Assembly: GCA_965228215.1 (NCBI GenBank)
Contig: OZ245800.1
Coordinates: forward strand, 3,162,001-3,226,000
Direction: 5' to 3'
From: Maricaulis sp965228215
GTDB lineage: Bacteria; Pseudomonadota; Alphaproteobacteria; Caulobacterales; Maricaulaceae
Length of the DNA stretch: 64,000 nt
Shown: in pieces, positions 43,443 to 52,202 of the stretch
Layout of the letters: every line of letters starts with the position of its first letter
Position numbering within the stretch: position 1 is the first letter of the stretch
Made by a program: the position numbers and the translations under genes
The notes under the pieces: generated by a model
What the model was told of the DNA's origin: nothing
Database searches by the model: none
Seen by the model: the letters and a program-made list of their open reading frames with translations, nothing else

Positions 43443-44692
43443 TGACTCGCCGCCGCTCCCCCGCTTCTCTGGCGATCGCAAGCCTTGCTCTCGCCGTGTC
43501 CGCCTGCGCGACCGCTTTCGAGGAACCGCGCAATACGGTCGACCTCGCAACGGGCGCCTACACGTCCACCCGCCAGCCGATGCAGACCGCCCGGGAAATT
43601 CCCCTGTCCGGGCATGGCCGCTACGGTGACCTGGCACGCTGTGCCGACGCGGACCTGCCCGTGTCGGCAAGCTCGTCGGTCATCATGGCCAGCACGCGCG
43701 GCACAGGTTCGCCGCCGCTATCGCCCGGCGACATGCTGCGCCTGGCCATGCCGGCCGGCGAAATCTTCGAGGGCCAGTACATCATCGCGCCCGACGGCAT
43801 GCTCTACGTCCCGCATATCGAACCGATCCCGGCGGCCGGTTTCCGCATCGAGGCCGTCGAAGCCCTGCTGGCCCGCAGCTTTGTCGAACAGCGCATCTTC
43901 CGCGCCGGTTTTGTCCAGCTCGATCTCGACATCGCCCAGTACGCACCGATCCAGGTGCATGTCAGCGGCGCCGTCTTCGAACCGGGTGATGTGATCCTGA
44001 ATGATGGCAGCGCCGAAAGCGTCCAGTCGCAGCGCGTCGACGCCGGCGGCGATGTCAGTTCCGGGCGCACGCTTGCAGCCGCCCTGTCCCGCGCTGCGGG
44101 CCTGCGTCCGGACGCTGACATCCGCAATGTCGTCATCGTCCGTGCCGGCCAGCGTTATATCTACGACCTCTCCGGCGCGATGACCGGCCAGCGCTTCGAG
44201 GATCCGCTGCTGACCGCCGGCGACCAGATCCACGTCCTGTCGCGCGGCTGTTTCCAGGAAGCCCTGGCTCGTCCGTCCCGCGTCACCCTGCCCGGTATCC
44301 GCGTCTTCATGTCGAACCTGACGACGCCGGCCTCATCGAACTCGCAGTCCGCGATCAATCGCGATGCGGTGAACCTGCCCTATGGCACGCGTTTCCTGCA
44401 GGGACTGGTCGCATCGAATTGCGTCGGCGGCACCCAGGCCACCAATGCCAATCGCTGGGCCGTGCTGATCTCGCGCAACCCGGTCACAGGCGAGAGCGAG
44501 GTGATCGCACGTTCGATCGAGGATCTCGTGCGCCGCGCCGATCGCGACAGCTTCAACCCCGTCCTGCTGCCGTATGACGCCCTGGCCTGCTACGACTCCC
44601 ACGTCACCAATATCCGCGACGTGATCAGTGCCTTCTCCGGCGTGCTGACGCCGGCCATCAATCTGACCATTCTGAGCGGAGCGGCCCGATGA
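43442..44692 (+). CDS. polysaccharide export outer-membrane lipoprotein (Wza-like)
   Basis: A 416-aa lipoprotein (lipobox VSAC, Cys22) of the outer-membrane polysaccharide export family. LSPGDMLRLAMPAGEIFEGQ and APDGMLYVPHIEPIPAAG form the polysaccharide-export domain. IQVHVSGAVFEPGDV begins an SLBB domain, and LAAALSRAAGLRPDADIRNV lies within it. The long C-terminal part (about residues 270-416) is unusual and ends in a hydrophobic stretch. It should form the outer-membrane exit pore, partnered by the Wzz-like protein next door. Start chosen at 43442 over a longer frame because of the lipoprotein signal. Confidence 0.88.
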   Translation: MTRRRSPASLAIASLALAVSACATAFEEPRNTVDLATGAYTSTRQPMQTAREIPLSGHGRYGDLARCADADLPVSASSSVIMASTRGTGSPPLSPGDMLRLAMPAGEIFEGQYIIAPDGMLYVPHIEPIPAAGFRIEAVEALLARSFVEQRIFRAGFVQLDLDIAQYAPIQVHVSGAVFEPGDVILNDGSAESVQSQRVDAGGDVSSGRTLAAALSRAAGLRPDADIRNVVIVRAGQRYIYDLSGAMTGQRFEDPLLTAGDQIHVLSRGCFQEALARPSRVTLPGIRVFMSNLTTPASSNSQSAINRDAVNLPYGTRFLQGLVASNCVGGTQATNANRWAVLISRNPVTGESEVIARSIEDLVRRADRDSFNPVLLPYDALACYDSHVTNIRDVISAFSGVLTPAINLTILSGAAR

Positions 44693-46110
44693 CCGACGTC
44701 CGCACGCCCTCCCGCCTCGAGCAGCTGGCCGAAAACGCGATGTTCTCGCGCCTGTTGCTGGGCTTCGGTGAGCAGGGACGCTGGCTGCGCTACATGCTGG
44801 TGGTCCTGGCCGGTTGCCTGGTCTTCGGCGGCCTCGGCAGCGCCTACTATTTCGGCACGCCGCCGTCCTACACCAGCGGTTTCACCCTGATCCTGCCCGG
44901 TTCGGGTGCCGGAACTTCGGTCAATCTCAACTCTCTGGGTCAGACCAATTCGATGACGTCCTCGCCGTTCTCGAGCCCGTCCCTGAGCCCGACGCAGAAC
45001 TACAAGCGCCTGCTCGGGTCAGACCGGGTGCGCGGTGCCGCAGCCGAAACGCTGGGCCTGTCCGAAAGCGCCCTGCCCGAGGCCCGGGTCCGCCTGGTTG
45101 ATCTGACGCCCCTGATCTATGTGCGCATGACGTCGGACAATCCGGACGAGGTCTACGCATCGGCAAACGCCCTGCTGACCTCCTTTCAGGCCGAGCTCGA
45201 CGCGCTGCGTGACGAGGAGCTGGAAGCCCGCGACGAGGCCTATCGGTCCAGCATTGCGGAGTATGAGCGCAATGTGGTCGCAACGCGCCAGAACATCATC
45301 AATTTCCAGTCGCGCACCGGCCTGATCTCGATCGAACAATTCCAGACTCTGGTGACGGAAACGGACGAGATCCAGCGCCTGCTGGACGATGTCCTGGGCA
45401 ATGCCCGCTCACTGTCCGCCCGCGCCACCTGGATTTCGGACATGATCGAACTGCCGCAGGAAGTCGCCTCGCGCGTCCTGATCCTGCGCGGCGACCCGAC
45501 CTTCGAGGCCCATCGCGAGGCCCTCGCCACGAGTGCTGCCCAACTCGCGAGCTATCGCAACATGTATGGCCGCAATCACCCCGACATGCAGGCCGAGACC
45601 CGCCGGCATTCCGGCCTGGTAGCTGCCATGGCAGCCCGCGGCGAAGCCCTGCTGGGCGTTGCCGGCTACCGGGCCCTGCGCCTGGCCGAGATCAATATCG
45701 ATCCCGAACGCGCCGAATTGCTGCGCCAGATGGTGGATCTGAGTTCGGAAGCGTCCGGTGCCCGCACCGAGGCTGTCGCCCTGCGCAGCCGCCTTATCCG
45801 CAATCGTGAGCGGATCGAGGCCCAGGCCTCCGAGGCTGCCGAGCTGGAAGCCCTGCTGCGCGAGCACCAGGTTGCCGAGACCGTGTTTGCCTCGGCCCTC
45901 GCCCGCCTCGACACGGCCCGTGCCGACATCTTCACATCCTATCCGCTGGCCCAATTGCTGGAACAGCCGGTACGCCCGGATGTGCCCACCTCACCGTCCA
46001 AGAAGATCGCGGCTGCGGCCGCCATCGGCGGTTTCTTTCTCTACATGATGGGAGTCCTGTTGCTGTGGTTGCGCCTGCCGCTGATCCGCGCTCTGTGGAA
46101 GATCGTCTGA
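44689..46110 (+). CDS. polysaccharide chain-length/co-polymerase protein (Wzz family)
   Basis: A 473-aa inner-membrane protein with one transmembrane segment near residues 34-54 and another near 440-462. A long periplasmic coiled-coil region lies between (for example RDEELEARDEAYRSSIAEYE). This is the Wzz/polysaccharide co-polymerase topology. There is no C-terminal tyrosine kinase domain, so it resembles PCP-1/PCP-3-like or HfsA-type proteins without BY-kinase. The ATG overlaps the preceding stop (ATGA). It works with the Wza-like lipoprotein and the Wzy-like protein to control chain length and export. Confidence 0.88.
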   Translation: MTDVRTPSRLEQLAENAMFSRLLLGFGEQGRWLRYMLVVLAGCLVFGGLGSAYYFGTPPSYTSGFTLILPGSGAGTSVNLNSLGQTNSMTSSPFSSPSLSPTQNYKRLLGSDRVRGAAAETLGLSESALPEARVRLVDLTPLIYVRMTSDNPDEVYASANALLTSFQAELDALRDEELEARDEAYRSSIAEYERNVVATRQNIINFQSRTGLISIEQFQTLVTETDEIQRLLDDVLGNARSLSARATWISDMIELPQEVASRVLILRGDPTFEAHREALATSAAQLASYRNMYGRNHPDMQAETRRHSGLVAAMAARGEALLGVAGYRALRLAEINIDPERAELLRQMVDLSSEASGARTEAVALRSRLIRNRERIEAQASEAAELEALLREHQVAETVFASALARLDTARADIFTSYPLAQLLEQPVRPDVPTSPSKKIAAAAAIGGFFLYMMGVLLLWLRLPLIRALWKIV

Positions 46111-47345
46111 TCTCACTCGCGCTCATTGCGACCTGGCCGATCTACGCGATCGGCGGGCTCTACGTCGTCGGCCCTGTCCTCGGCGTGTGCCTCGTCGCCA
46201 TCATCGTGTTGCGCACCTATCTGGGCAGCCACCAGCAGCCGCGCCCGATCCCGATCGGCGTGTGGATCTGGATCGCCGGCATGGTGGTGATGGAGATCGC
46301 GCTCCTGGTCGGTCATGTATCGGAAGGCCTGTCGACCGGACAGACCATCAAGTCCTCGATCGGCTGGGCCAAGGGCTGGGCGCTGTTCGCCATGTTCCCC
46401 CTTGCCGGTGCCTGCCTGGACATCCGCTTCGAGACGGTGATCCGCGCCGCCTCGATCACCGCCCTGCTGTCGCTGCTGGTCACACCCTTCCTGCTCCTGG
46501 CCCCGATGGTCGGACTGCCGGAAGTGCTGTTCGTATCGCCCTTCCGCTATATCGGCGGACCGGGACCGGAATTCTTCGCCGTCCAGCTCTACTCGATCGA
46601 TCCGGGCGACGGCATGCCGCGCTGGCGTTACTTCACGCCCTGGTCGCCCGCGGCCGCGATCATCGCCAACATGTATCTGATCCTGGCGATCGAGGACCGC
46701 CGCAAGGTCTGGAAGACCATCGGTATCATCTCCGCCCTGACGATCATTCTCCTGTCCAAATCGCGCCTGGGCCTCGCGACGGCGATGGTCGTATGGCCGA
46801 CAGCCTTCGCGATCAGCCAGTTGCGCCGCTCGGTCCTCTGGCTCGGCGCCGCCATCCCGACGGCGATCGCCGGCCTGCTGGCCCAACCGATCATCTCGCA
46901 ACTCCTTGCCGCCTATGAAGGCGTGAAGGGCATGCGTGCTGATTCCACCCGGGTGCGTGAAGCGCTCGGCCGTATCGCCGTCGACCGCTGGTATCACGAG
47001 GCACCTGTCTGGGGGCATGGCATTGTGGAACGCGGCCCCCACTACGTCGAATATATGCCCATCGGCAGCCATCACACCTGGTTTGGCCTGCTGTTCGTGA
47101 AGGGCATTGTGGGGGTGATCGCCCTCGTCATCCCCCTGATCTGGAGCCTGATCGAGTTCGCGCTGCTCTCCCTGTCCAGCCGGGCAGGACGCACCGCCCT
47201 GGCGATCATGATCCTGCTGACCCTGTTCACCGTCGGCGAGAACCTCGAAATCCTCGCCTACCTGCTCTGGCCCGGCCTGCTCATCTGCGGAATTGCGATG
47301 GGCGAAGCCGCCGAGAAGCGTCGCACACTGGAGCCGATCTCATGA
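46065..47345 (+). CDS. O-antigen polymerase/ligase-like membrane protein (Wzy family)
   Basis: A protein of up to 426 aa with about ten transmembrane segments and a large periplasmic loop near residues 300-350 (HGIVERGPHYVEYMPIGSHH). That loop resembles the catalytic loop of Wzy polymerases and O-antigen ligases. It would polymerise lipid-linked repeat units in the periplasm. The start is uncertain: GTG at 46065 has GGAG 10 nt upstream and overlaps the Wzz gene by 46 bp, whereas GTG at 46095 overlaps by 16 bp. It ends in an ATGA overlap with a glycosyltransferase gene. Confidence 0.82.
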   Translation: MVAPAADPRSVEDRLISLALIATWPIYAIGGLYVVGPVLGVCLVAIIVLRTYLGSHQQPRPIPIGVWIWIAGMVVMEIALLVGHVSEGLSTGQTIKSSIGWAKGWALFAMFPLAGACLDIRFETVIRAASITALLSLLVTPFLLLAPMVGLPEVLFVSPFRYIGGPGPEFFAVQLYSIDPGDGMPRWRYFTPWSPAAAIIANMYLILAIEDRRKVWKTIGIISALTIILLSKSRLGLATAMVVWPTAFAISQLRRSVLWLGAAIPTAIAGLLAQPIISQLLAAYEGVKGMRADSTRVREALGRIAVDRWYHEAPVWGHGIVERGPHYVEYMPIGSHHTWFGLLFVKGIVGVIALVIPLIWSLIEFALLSLSSRAGRTALAIMILLTLFTVGENLEILAYLLWPGLLICGIAMGEAAEKRRTLEPIS

Positions 47346-48517
47346 CCTCGACCAAAGCCCTGATGATGGTCCCCCGCTACTGGCCGCAAACCGGCGGCGC
47401 CGAACTGCATTCGCGCCGCCTCGCCCAGGAGCTGAGCCAGGATATCGACATCGACATCCTTCGCTTCAATGCCGAGACCGACACAGTGACCGATTTCGCC
47501 TATGCCCGGGCACAGTCAGGCATCGTGAATGATGGCGGCATGTCGGTTCATACCCTGTCTTCCTCCGGTCCGAACGCAGCCCTGTTGCGCGGTCTTTCCC
47601 GCACGGCTGACCGTCTCCGTCCGGCCCGGCGTGCCTTCAACATGCTGGCCCGCCGGGACCTGGCGCCCCGCCTGCGCCAGCTGACCCGCGAGCACGATGT
47701 CGTGCACGGCGTCTACAATGGTTTCACAGCGGGTTTCGAAGCCCTGGCCGATACGGGCAAGCCCTTCGTGTTCACACCCCTGACTCACACCACCAAACCG
47801 GAGGGCACTGCCTGGTCCTCCCCGCAATTCAAACGCCTCTACCAGCGCGCCGACGCGCTGATCGCCATGACCGAGTATGAGCGCGAATGGCTGACCGCCC
47901 AGGGCGCGGACGCGGACAAGGTCCATGTCTGCCCGATGGCGCCGCTCTTCGACCTGTCCAAGCCGGACCCGGACGGATTCCGCGCCCGCTGGGATCTGGG
48001 CGATGCGCCCGTGATCCTCTTCCTGGGCCGCCTGACCGGCTACAAGGGCTATCGCCAGCTGATCGCTGCGGCGGATCGGGTCTGGCAGGAACATCCGGCC
48101 ACGCGCTTCGTCATCGCTGGTCCGGGCGAACGCCCGGCCGGCCTGTCGGATGACCGCCTGGTGTTCACCGGTTCGATCTCGGACCCGGAAAAGAAATCCG
48201 CGATCGCCGCGTGCGATCTGCTGTGCGTCCCCTCGACCGAGGAAAGTCTCGGCGTGGTCTATCTGGAAGCCTGGAGTTTCGGCAAACCCGTCATCGCTGC
48301 GGACATCCCGGCGATGCGCTCGGTCATCCGCCACGGACATGACGGCTGGCTGGTCGACCAGGATGCTGGTGCAATCGCCGACCGCATACTGATCCTGCTG
48401 GATGATCCGGACCGCATGCTCGCCGCCGGCAGAGCGGGAGCGCTGAAGGTCGAGCGGATCTATAACTGGGCCCAGTCGGCGCGCCAGCTGCGCTCGATCT
48501 ACGCTGACATCGCCTGA
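47342..48517 (+). CDS. glycosyltransferase family 4 protein
   Basis: A 391-aa GT-B glycosyltransferase. The N-terminus MMVPRYWPQTGGAELHSRRL has the Gly-rich acceptor-side loop. VILFLGRLTGYKGYRQLI starts the donor domain, and VPSTEESLGVVYLEAWSFGKP contains the EX7E nucleotide-sugar motif. It transfers a sugar, retaining configuration, during assembly of the lipid-linked repeat unit on the cytoplasmic face. It is the last gene of the plus-strand operon 43206-48517, followed by a terminator. Confidence 0.92.
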   Translation: MTSTKALMMVPRYWPQTGGAELHSRRLAQELSQDIDIDILRFNAETDTVTDFAYARAQSGIVNDGGMSVHTLSSSGPNAALLRGLSRTADRLRPARRAFNMLARRDLAPRLRQLTREHDVVHGVYNGFTAGFEALADTGKPFVFTPLTHTTKPEGTAWSSPQFKRLYQRADALIAMTEYEREWLTAQGADADKVHVCPMAPLFDLSKPDPDGFRARWDLGDAPVILFLGRLTGYKGYRQLIAAADRVWQEHPATRFVIAGPGERPAGLSDDRLVFTGSISDPEKKSAIAACDLLCVPSTEESLGVVYLEAWSFGKPVIAADIPAMRSVIRHGHDGWLVDQDAGAIADRILILLDDPDRMLAAGRAGALKVERIYNWAQSARQLRSIYADIA

Positions 48518-48544
48518 CACACCCCACAGACCGCCAAAACGAAG

Positions 48545-48578
48545 AACCCGGCACGCCCGTCGCATGCCGGGTTTCTTT
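48545..48578 (+). terminator. rho-independent terminator of the export operon
   Basis: AACCCGGCA (48545-48553) and TGCCGGGTT (48565-48573) form a perfect 9-bp stem followed by TCTTTG. It closes the plus-strand operon 43206-48517. Confidence 0.85.
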
Positions 48579-48640
48579 GTCTTCACCGACAGGTCCTGCC
48601 TCGATCCCGTCCGGGTTTCCTGACGACCGCGACCGGACGC

Positions 48641-48678
48641 AATAAAGGAAGCGCAGTGATGGGGGTCACTGCGCTTCC
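48641..48678 (-). terminator. rho-independent terminator of the GT2/flippase operon
   Basis: GGAAGCGCAGTGA (48647-48659) and TCACTGCGCTTCC (48666-48678) make a perfect 13-bp stem. On the minus strand it is followed by TTTAT. It ends the convergent operon 51902-48704. Confidence 0.9.
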
Positions 48679-48703
48679 GCACGCCTGGCAATGCGAAGGA
48701 GGA

Positions 48704-49693
48704 TCAGGCGTGTTTGGGGCGAGCCAGGAGGAGACGTTCGACCTGGCCGTAAATGTCTTCGCTGCTGAAGCGCAGCACTGCTGCGGCGGCGATGGTCAGC
48801 ACGGTCTTGACCGGCTCATCGACCAGGATCCGGGGGGAGCGTTTCAGAGCCGAGAGCGCAAGGTCGAGGGCCATGCCCCGATCACGCATCTGGACGGCGC
48901 GGCGAGCGAGATAGCGCAGCTGATAGGCCTCGGCCTCGTCGCCCCATTTCGCGGCGAAACGCGGTGCGATCGACTGCACGCGGTCGCGCATGCGAAGCCA
49001 GCTCTCGAACTGCCGGGTGATGTTTGCGGACAGACCGCCTTCATTGACACGGTAATCCGTCAACGCGCCGGACACGCCTTCAAATCTCCAGGCGCTGAGG
49101 AGTGCGATCCGCATCCAGCACTCGATATCTTCGGACTGGCGGAAACTCTCGTCGAACCAGTTGGTTTCACCGGGCCGGAAGGAGGCATGGCCGATATCGT
49201 CGAAAACCGCTCGGCGGATCACGGGGGTCGATCCATTGCTGATCGGGTTGCGGCGGAAAATGTCTTCTGGGGCGACATTGCGAAGCCTGGGCTTCTGCTC
49301 GACGCCCATCGGCCGTCCTACATCATCGATCAGGCGGGCGCCGGAATAGCTGACGCCGACGTCGGTTGCCTGTCGGAGATGCGCGACATGCCTGGCGAGT
49401 TTTTCACGATGCCAGATGTCGTCTGAGTCCAGGAAGGCGATGAATTCGCCACGGGCATTGCGGATGCCGGTATTGCGGGCGCCGGCAAGACCGCGGTTTT
49501 CCTGCGTGATGATGCGGATGCGCGGATCGACGAATGCGCGGCAGACATCGATTGAATTGTCCTGCCCGCCATCATCGATGATGAGCAGTTCGAAATCGGT
49601 GTGGCTTTGCGCGAGAACGCTGCGAACAGCGTCGCCCACATAGCGTTCGACATTGTAGACGGGCATTACCACGCTGACGATTGGTCGGATCAT
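48704..49693 (-). CDS. glycosyltransferase family 2 protein
   Basis: A 329-aa GT-A glycosyltransferase starting MIRPIVSVVMPVYNVERYVG at 49693; a 40-codon extension upstream is rejected. The donor-binding ELLIIDDGGQDNS and FIAFLDSDDIWHREK (DxD-like) motifs are intact. The C-terminal part has an EDIECWMR-type acceptor/catalytic base motif (SEDIECWMRIAL). It would add a sugar to the lipid-linked repeat unit. The ATG overlaps the stop of the previous glycosyltransferase gene (ATGA). It is the last gene of a three-gene operon with the flippase. Confidence 0.92.
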   Translation of the reverse strand: MIRPIVSVVMPVYNVERYVGDAVRSVLAQSHTDFELLIIDDGGQDNSIDVCRAFVDPRIRIITQENRGLAGARNTGIRNARGEFIAFLDSDDIWHREKLARHVAHLRQATDVGVSYSGARLIDDVGRPMGVEQKPRLRNVAPEDIFRRNPISNGSTPVIRRAVFDDIGHASFRPGETNWFDESFRQSEDIECWMRIALLSAWRFEGVSGALTDYRVNEGGLSANITRQFESWLRMRDRVQSIAPRFAAKWGDEAEAYQLRYLARRAVQMRDRGMALDLALSALKRSPRILVDEPVKTVLTIAAAAVLRFSSEDIYGQVERLLLARPKHA

Positions 49694-50628
49694 TGAACCA
49701 TCTCCCGGGTTTGTGACAGGGGAAGGGCGAAGAGGCACAGGCCGGCGAGGGTTTTCGCGGTGCGCTTCGGCGCCCTGACGAGAATGAAAGGGTCTGCGGC
49801 GAAGGCCTGCCACATCGCCCGGGCCGCCTCGGCGACAGAACCGCCGGGGCGCAGTGCACGCCGGGCCAGATTGCGATAGAAGGCACCTTCAAAGACCTTG
49901 GTCCGGGCCTGGACGGCGCGAGGCAGGAAGGCACGCGATTCCGCCATCAGCTGCTGCCAGCATTCGGCGGTGGCGGCGAGCTGGCTGGACCGGCTGTCAT
50001 CCGCACAGCGATACTTCACCAGCACGGCGTCGATACCTTCAACAGTCCAGGGTGTCAGGCCGGCAGCTCGCAGCGCCAGGTCCTGATCCTCGATATAGGC
50101 GAGGTTCTCCTTGAACCCGTCGAGACGGCCGAGCAGGCTGGACCGCGCGACGATGTTCGACGTGGTGCAGATTGGGTTCTCGGCCAGCAGGTCCGTGACA
50201 TCAAGCCGTTCGAAATGGCGGGTGATCGTGCTCACCTTGCCGCTCTCGGCATCCCAGAAACCGACCCGCGAGAAGACGATACCGGCCTGCGGATTGCGGC
50301 TGAAATGCCCCAGACACATCTGCAAGCGGTTCGGGTGCCAGAGATCATCGGCATCGATGAAGGCGATGATCCTGCCGCGGGCAGCGCGGATGCCGCGATT
50401 GCGGGCGGCTGCCGGACCTGCATTTTCCTGGCTGACCAGCTTGATGCGCGGATCCATGCCGAGCAGGCCATGCAGCACGCCCGGCGTATGATCAGTGCTG
50501 CCGTCATCCACGATGATGAGTTCGAAATCCTGGTAGGTCTGCGCCAGGACCGTCGAGATCGAGGGCAGAAGGCGCCGGCCGGTATTGAAGACCGGCATGA
50601 TCACGGAAACATAGGGTTGCTCACTCAT
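49690..50628 (-). CDS. glycosyltransferase family 2 protein
   Basis: A 312-aa GT-A enzyme from the ATG at 50628, overlapping the flippase stop (ATGA). A much longer open frame upstream is antisense-like noise within the flippase gene. SVIMPVFNTGRRLLPSISTV, ELIIVDDGSTDHT and IAFIDADDLWHPNRL are the family motifs, and IEDQDLALRA supplies the catalytic Asp region. It is about 30-40 percent similar by eye to the neighbouring glycosyltransferase, suggesting a duplication that now adds a different sugar or linkage (inference). Confidence 0.92.
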   Translation of the reverse strand: MSEQPYVSVIMPVFNTGRRLLPSISTVLAQTYQDFELIIVDDGSTDHTPGVLHGLLGMDPRIKLVSQENAGPAAARNRGIRAARGRIIAFIDADDLWHPNRLQMCLGHFSRNPQAGIVFSRVGFWDAESGKVSTITRHFERLDVTDLLAENPICTTSNIVARSSLLGRLDGFKENLAYIEDQDLALRAAGLTPWTVEGIDAVLVKYRCADDSRSSQLAATAECWQQLMAESRAFLPRAVQARTKVFEGAFYRNLARRALRPGGSVAEAARAMWQAFAADPFILVRAPKRTAKTLAGLCLFALPLSQTREMVQ

Positions 50629-51902
50629 GGTCTGATCTCCTTGAGGGGTTGGAATTGCGGGTCGCCGGACACGAGTTGCCGGCTGACCGGGAAGAGGATG
50701 AGCGCCGCCAGGGTCAGGCTGGCAGCCATGGACAGGCCCGCCATTTCGAGGCTGACCTGTGCGCCTATGGCGAGGGCGGCCAGCGCCATCGAGCTGGCGA
50801 AGACGACGCCGAGCGTCTCGCAGAGCGCCTGGTGGCTGGCCCGCAGCAGCAGACCGCAGGCATCCAGCAGGAGGCGCGCCGGGCCGCACAGGCAGAGAAT
50901 GGCGGTCAGTCCGGCGGCAAAGGCCCATTCGGAACCGAAAAGGATCGGCAGATAGATGGGCACGGCCACGGCCTGCGCTATGAAGATCGCCGTCAGCAGG
51001 AGACCGCCGGTCCGCATGGATTTGTCGAAGCTCGACAGAGCGCTGCCATCGCGGCGCGAGGCTTCGCAGAGATGCGGGTAGATCGCGGACTTGAATGCCG
51101 TGTTCAGAGCACCGGACAATCCCAGGCCGGCATTGAACGCGAAGTAGTAGACGCCCAGTACTTCCAGGCCGAAGACCGATCCAATGATCATCTTGTCGGC
51201 GTGCAGGCGGGCAGCGCCGGCGACTTCGCTGGTCAGGATCGGTGCAGCACTGGTCAGCAGCCCACGCGAGGAGGCGGCCTCCACCGAACGGTCCGGGCGC
51301 CAGGGGCGGCCCCAGCGGATACCGACCAGCCAGATCGGCGCGGTCAGGAGTTTGGGCAGGACGATCGCCCAGGGACCGAGTCCGGCAATCGCAAGCGCGG
51401 CGGTCAGGAGATTGTCCGTTCCGGTCTGCACCGCATTGATCTTGGCGATACGCGCCATTCTCTGCTCGCGCTGCAGGATCCAGCAATGAACCAGACCGGC
51501 CGGCATGACGAGATAGACACCGGACAGAGCGGCGATCATCCAGAACAATTCGGGACGCCCGGTGGTTTGAGCGATGATTGCCCCGGCGACCGTCTGGATG
51601 ACGGCCAGCGCGATACAGATTGCCCAGCCCAGCCGGTAGGCCGACTTGCAGAGGGCCTGCAATTGACCTTCGGGCGCGCGGATGATGGCGGCACCGATTC
51701 CGTTTTCATGGAAGATGCGGACGATCTCGAACGTGGTGATCGCCACGGCCGCAATGCCGAATTCCAGCGGGCTCAGATTTCTCGCGAGCACGATGGCCGT
51801 TACCATGCGCGTCAGGCGTGCGACCATCTCACCACCGGTGAGCCAGCCGATATTCGCCAGGAAGCGCGAGCGGATCATTGATGTCAGGGCCGTCTTGAAC
51901 AT
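50625..51902 (-). CDS. lipid-linked oligosaccharide flippase (Wzx/MOP family)
   Basis: A 425-aa protein with 12 or more hydrophobic segments, start MFKTALTSMIRSRFLANIGW at 51902 with AAGGAG upstream. NIGWLTGGEMVARLTRMVTA and ARNLSPLEFGIAAVAIT are typical of the polysaccharide_synt family of the MOP superfamily. VFGLEVLGVYYFAFNAGLGL lies in the second half. It should flip the undecaprenyl-linked repeat unit to the periplasm for the Wzy-like polymerase. It is the first gene of the operon and has a candidate -24/-12 promoter at 51930-51945. Confidence 0.88.
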   Translation of the reverse strand: MFKTALTSMIRSRFLANIGWLTGGEMVARLTRMVTAIVLARNLSPLEFGIAAVAITTFEIVRIFHENGIGAAIIRAPEGQLQALCKSAYRLGWAICIALAVIQTVAGAIIAQTTGRPELFWMIAALSGVYLVMPAGLVHCWILQREQRMARIAKINAVQTGTDNLLTAALAIAGLGPWAIVLPKLLTAPIWLVGIRWGRPWRPDRSVEAASSRGLLTSAAPILTSEVAGAARLHADKMIIGSVFGLEVLGVYYFAFNAGLGLSGALNTAFKSAIYPHLCEASRRDGSALSSFDKSMRTGGLLLTAIFIAQAVAVPIYLPILFGSEWAFAAGLTAILCLCGPARLLLDACGLLLRASHQALCETLGVVFASSMALAALAIGAQVSLEMAGLSMAASLTLAALILFPVSRQLVSGDPQFQPLKEIRP

Positions 51903-51929
51903 GCCGGGTACTCCTTCTGCCCCAGACAC

Positions 51930-51945
51930 TTCAAGACGAGCGCCA
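51930..51945 (-). promoter_or_regulatory. candidate sigma-54-type promoter for the flippase operon
   Basis: TGGCGC-N5-TTGAA on the minus strand with exact -24/-12 spacing; the -12 box reads GA rather than GC. The implied start near 51919 is 17 bp upstream of the flippase ATG, matching the geometry at 42949-42964. Confidence 0.5.
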
Positions 51946-52027
51946 AATAGCACAAACTATTTTAGATATTACTTTTCAACCGCTTAGAGAGATATCGCCC
52001 AGGTGCGGAATGCGACATCGATGCGAT

Positions 52028-52053
52028 TTGCAAATGCGATTCGCAAAATGCAT
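52028..52053. promoter_or_regulatory. LuxO-like site array B
   Basis: TTGCA-AA-TGCGA (52028-52039, spacer one base short) and TCGCA-AAA-TGCAT (52041-52053) lie side by side. A degenerate partner, CTGCC-GCT-TGCGA, is at 52063-52075. They are about 85-105 bp from candidate promoters on both sides. Confidence 0.6.
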
Positions 52054-52150
52054 CGATTTGTACTGCCGCTTGCGAAAACCGCCATTCAACCCGGCGGGGA
52101 ATTCCATTATTTTCCATGCATTTTCAGTAACTTCCGAAACACGCATCAAT

Positions 52151-52166
52151 CGGCATCCCACTTGAA
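52151..52166 (+). promoter_or_regulatory. candidate sigma-54-type promoter for the GT26/PGT fusion gene
   Basis: CGGCAT-N5-TTGAA on the plus strand with exact -24/-12 spacing; GA at -12. The implied start near 52177 is 26 bp upstream of the ATG. Confidence 0.45.
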
Positions 52167-52202
52167 GCCTGTCGTTCGAACAGTTTTTGTAGGGAGAGCC
52201 CG

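Larger units (their letters stand above)
51903..52202. other. divergent regulatory region B
   Basis: 300 bp between the flippase operon and the GT26/PGT fusion gene. It is clearly more AT-rich than the coding sequence around it. It holds LuxO-like dyads near its middle and one candidate -24/-12 promoter toward each side. No coding frame is credible. Confidence 0.7.

Noticed and set aside
50629..51486. In-frame upstream extension of the second GT2 gene inside the flippase gene
   Set aside because: The extension has no family similarity and the ATG at 50628 overlaps the flippase stop in ATGA, the same coupling as the neighbouring genes.
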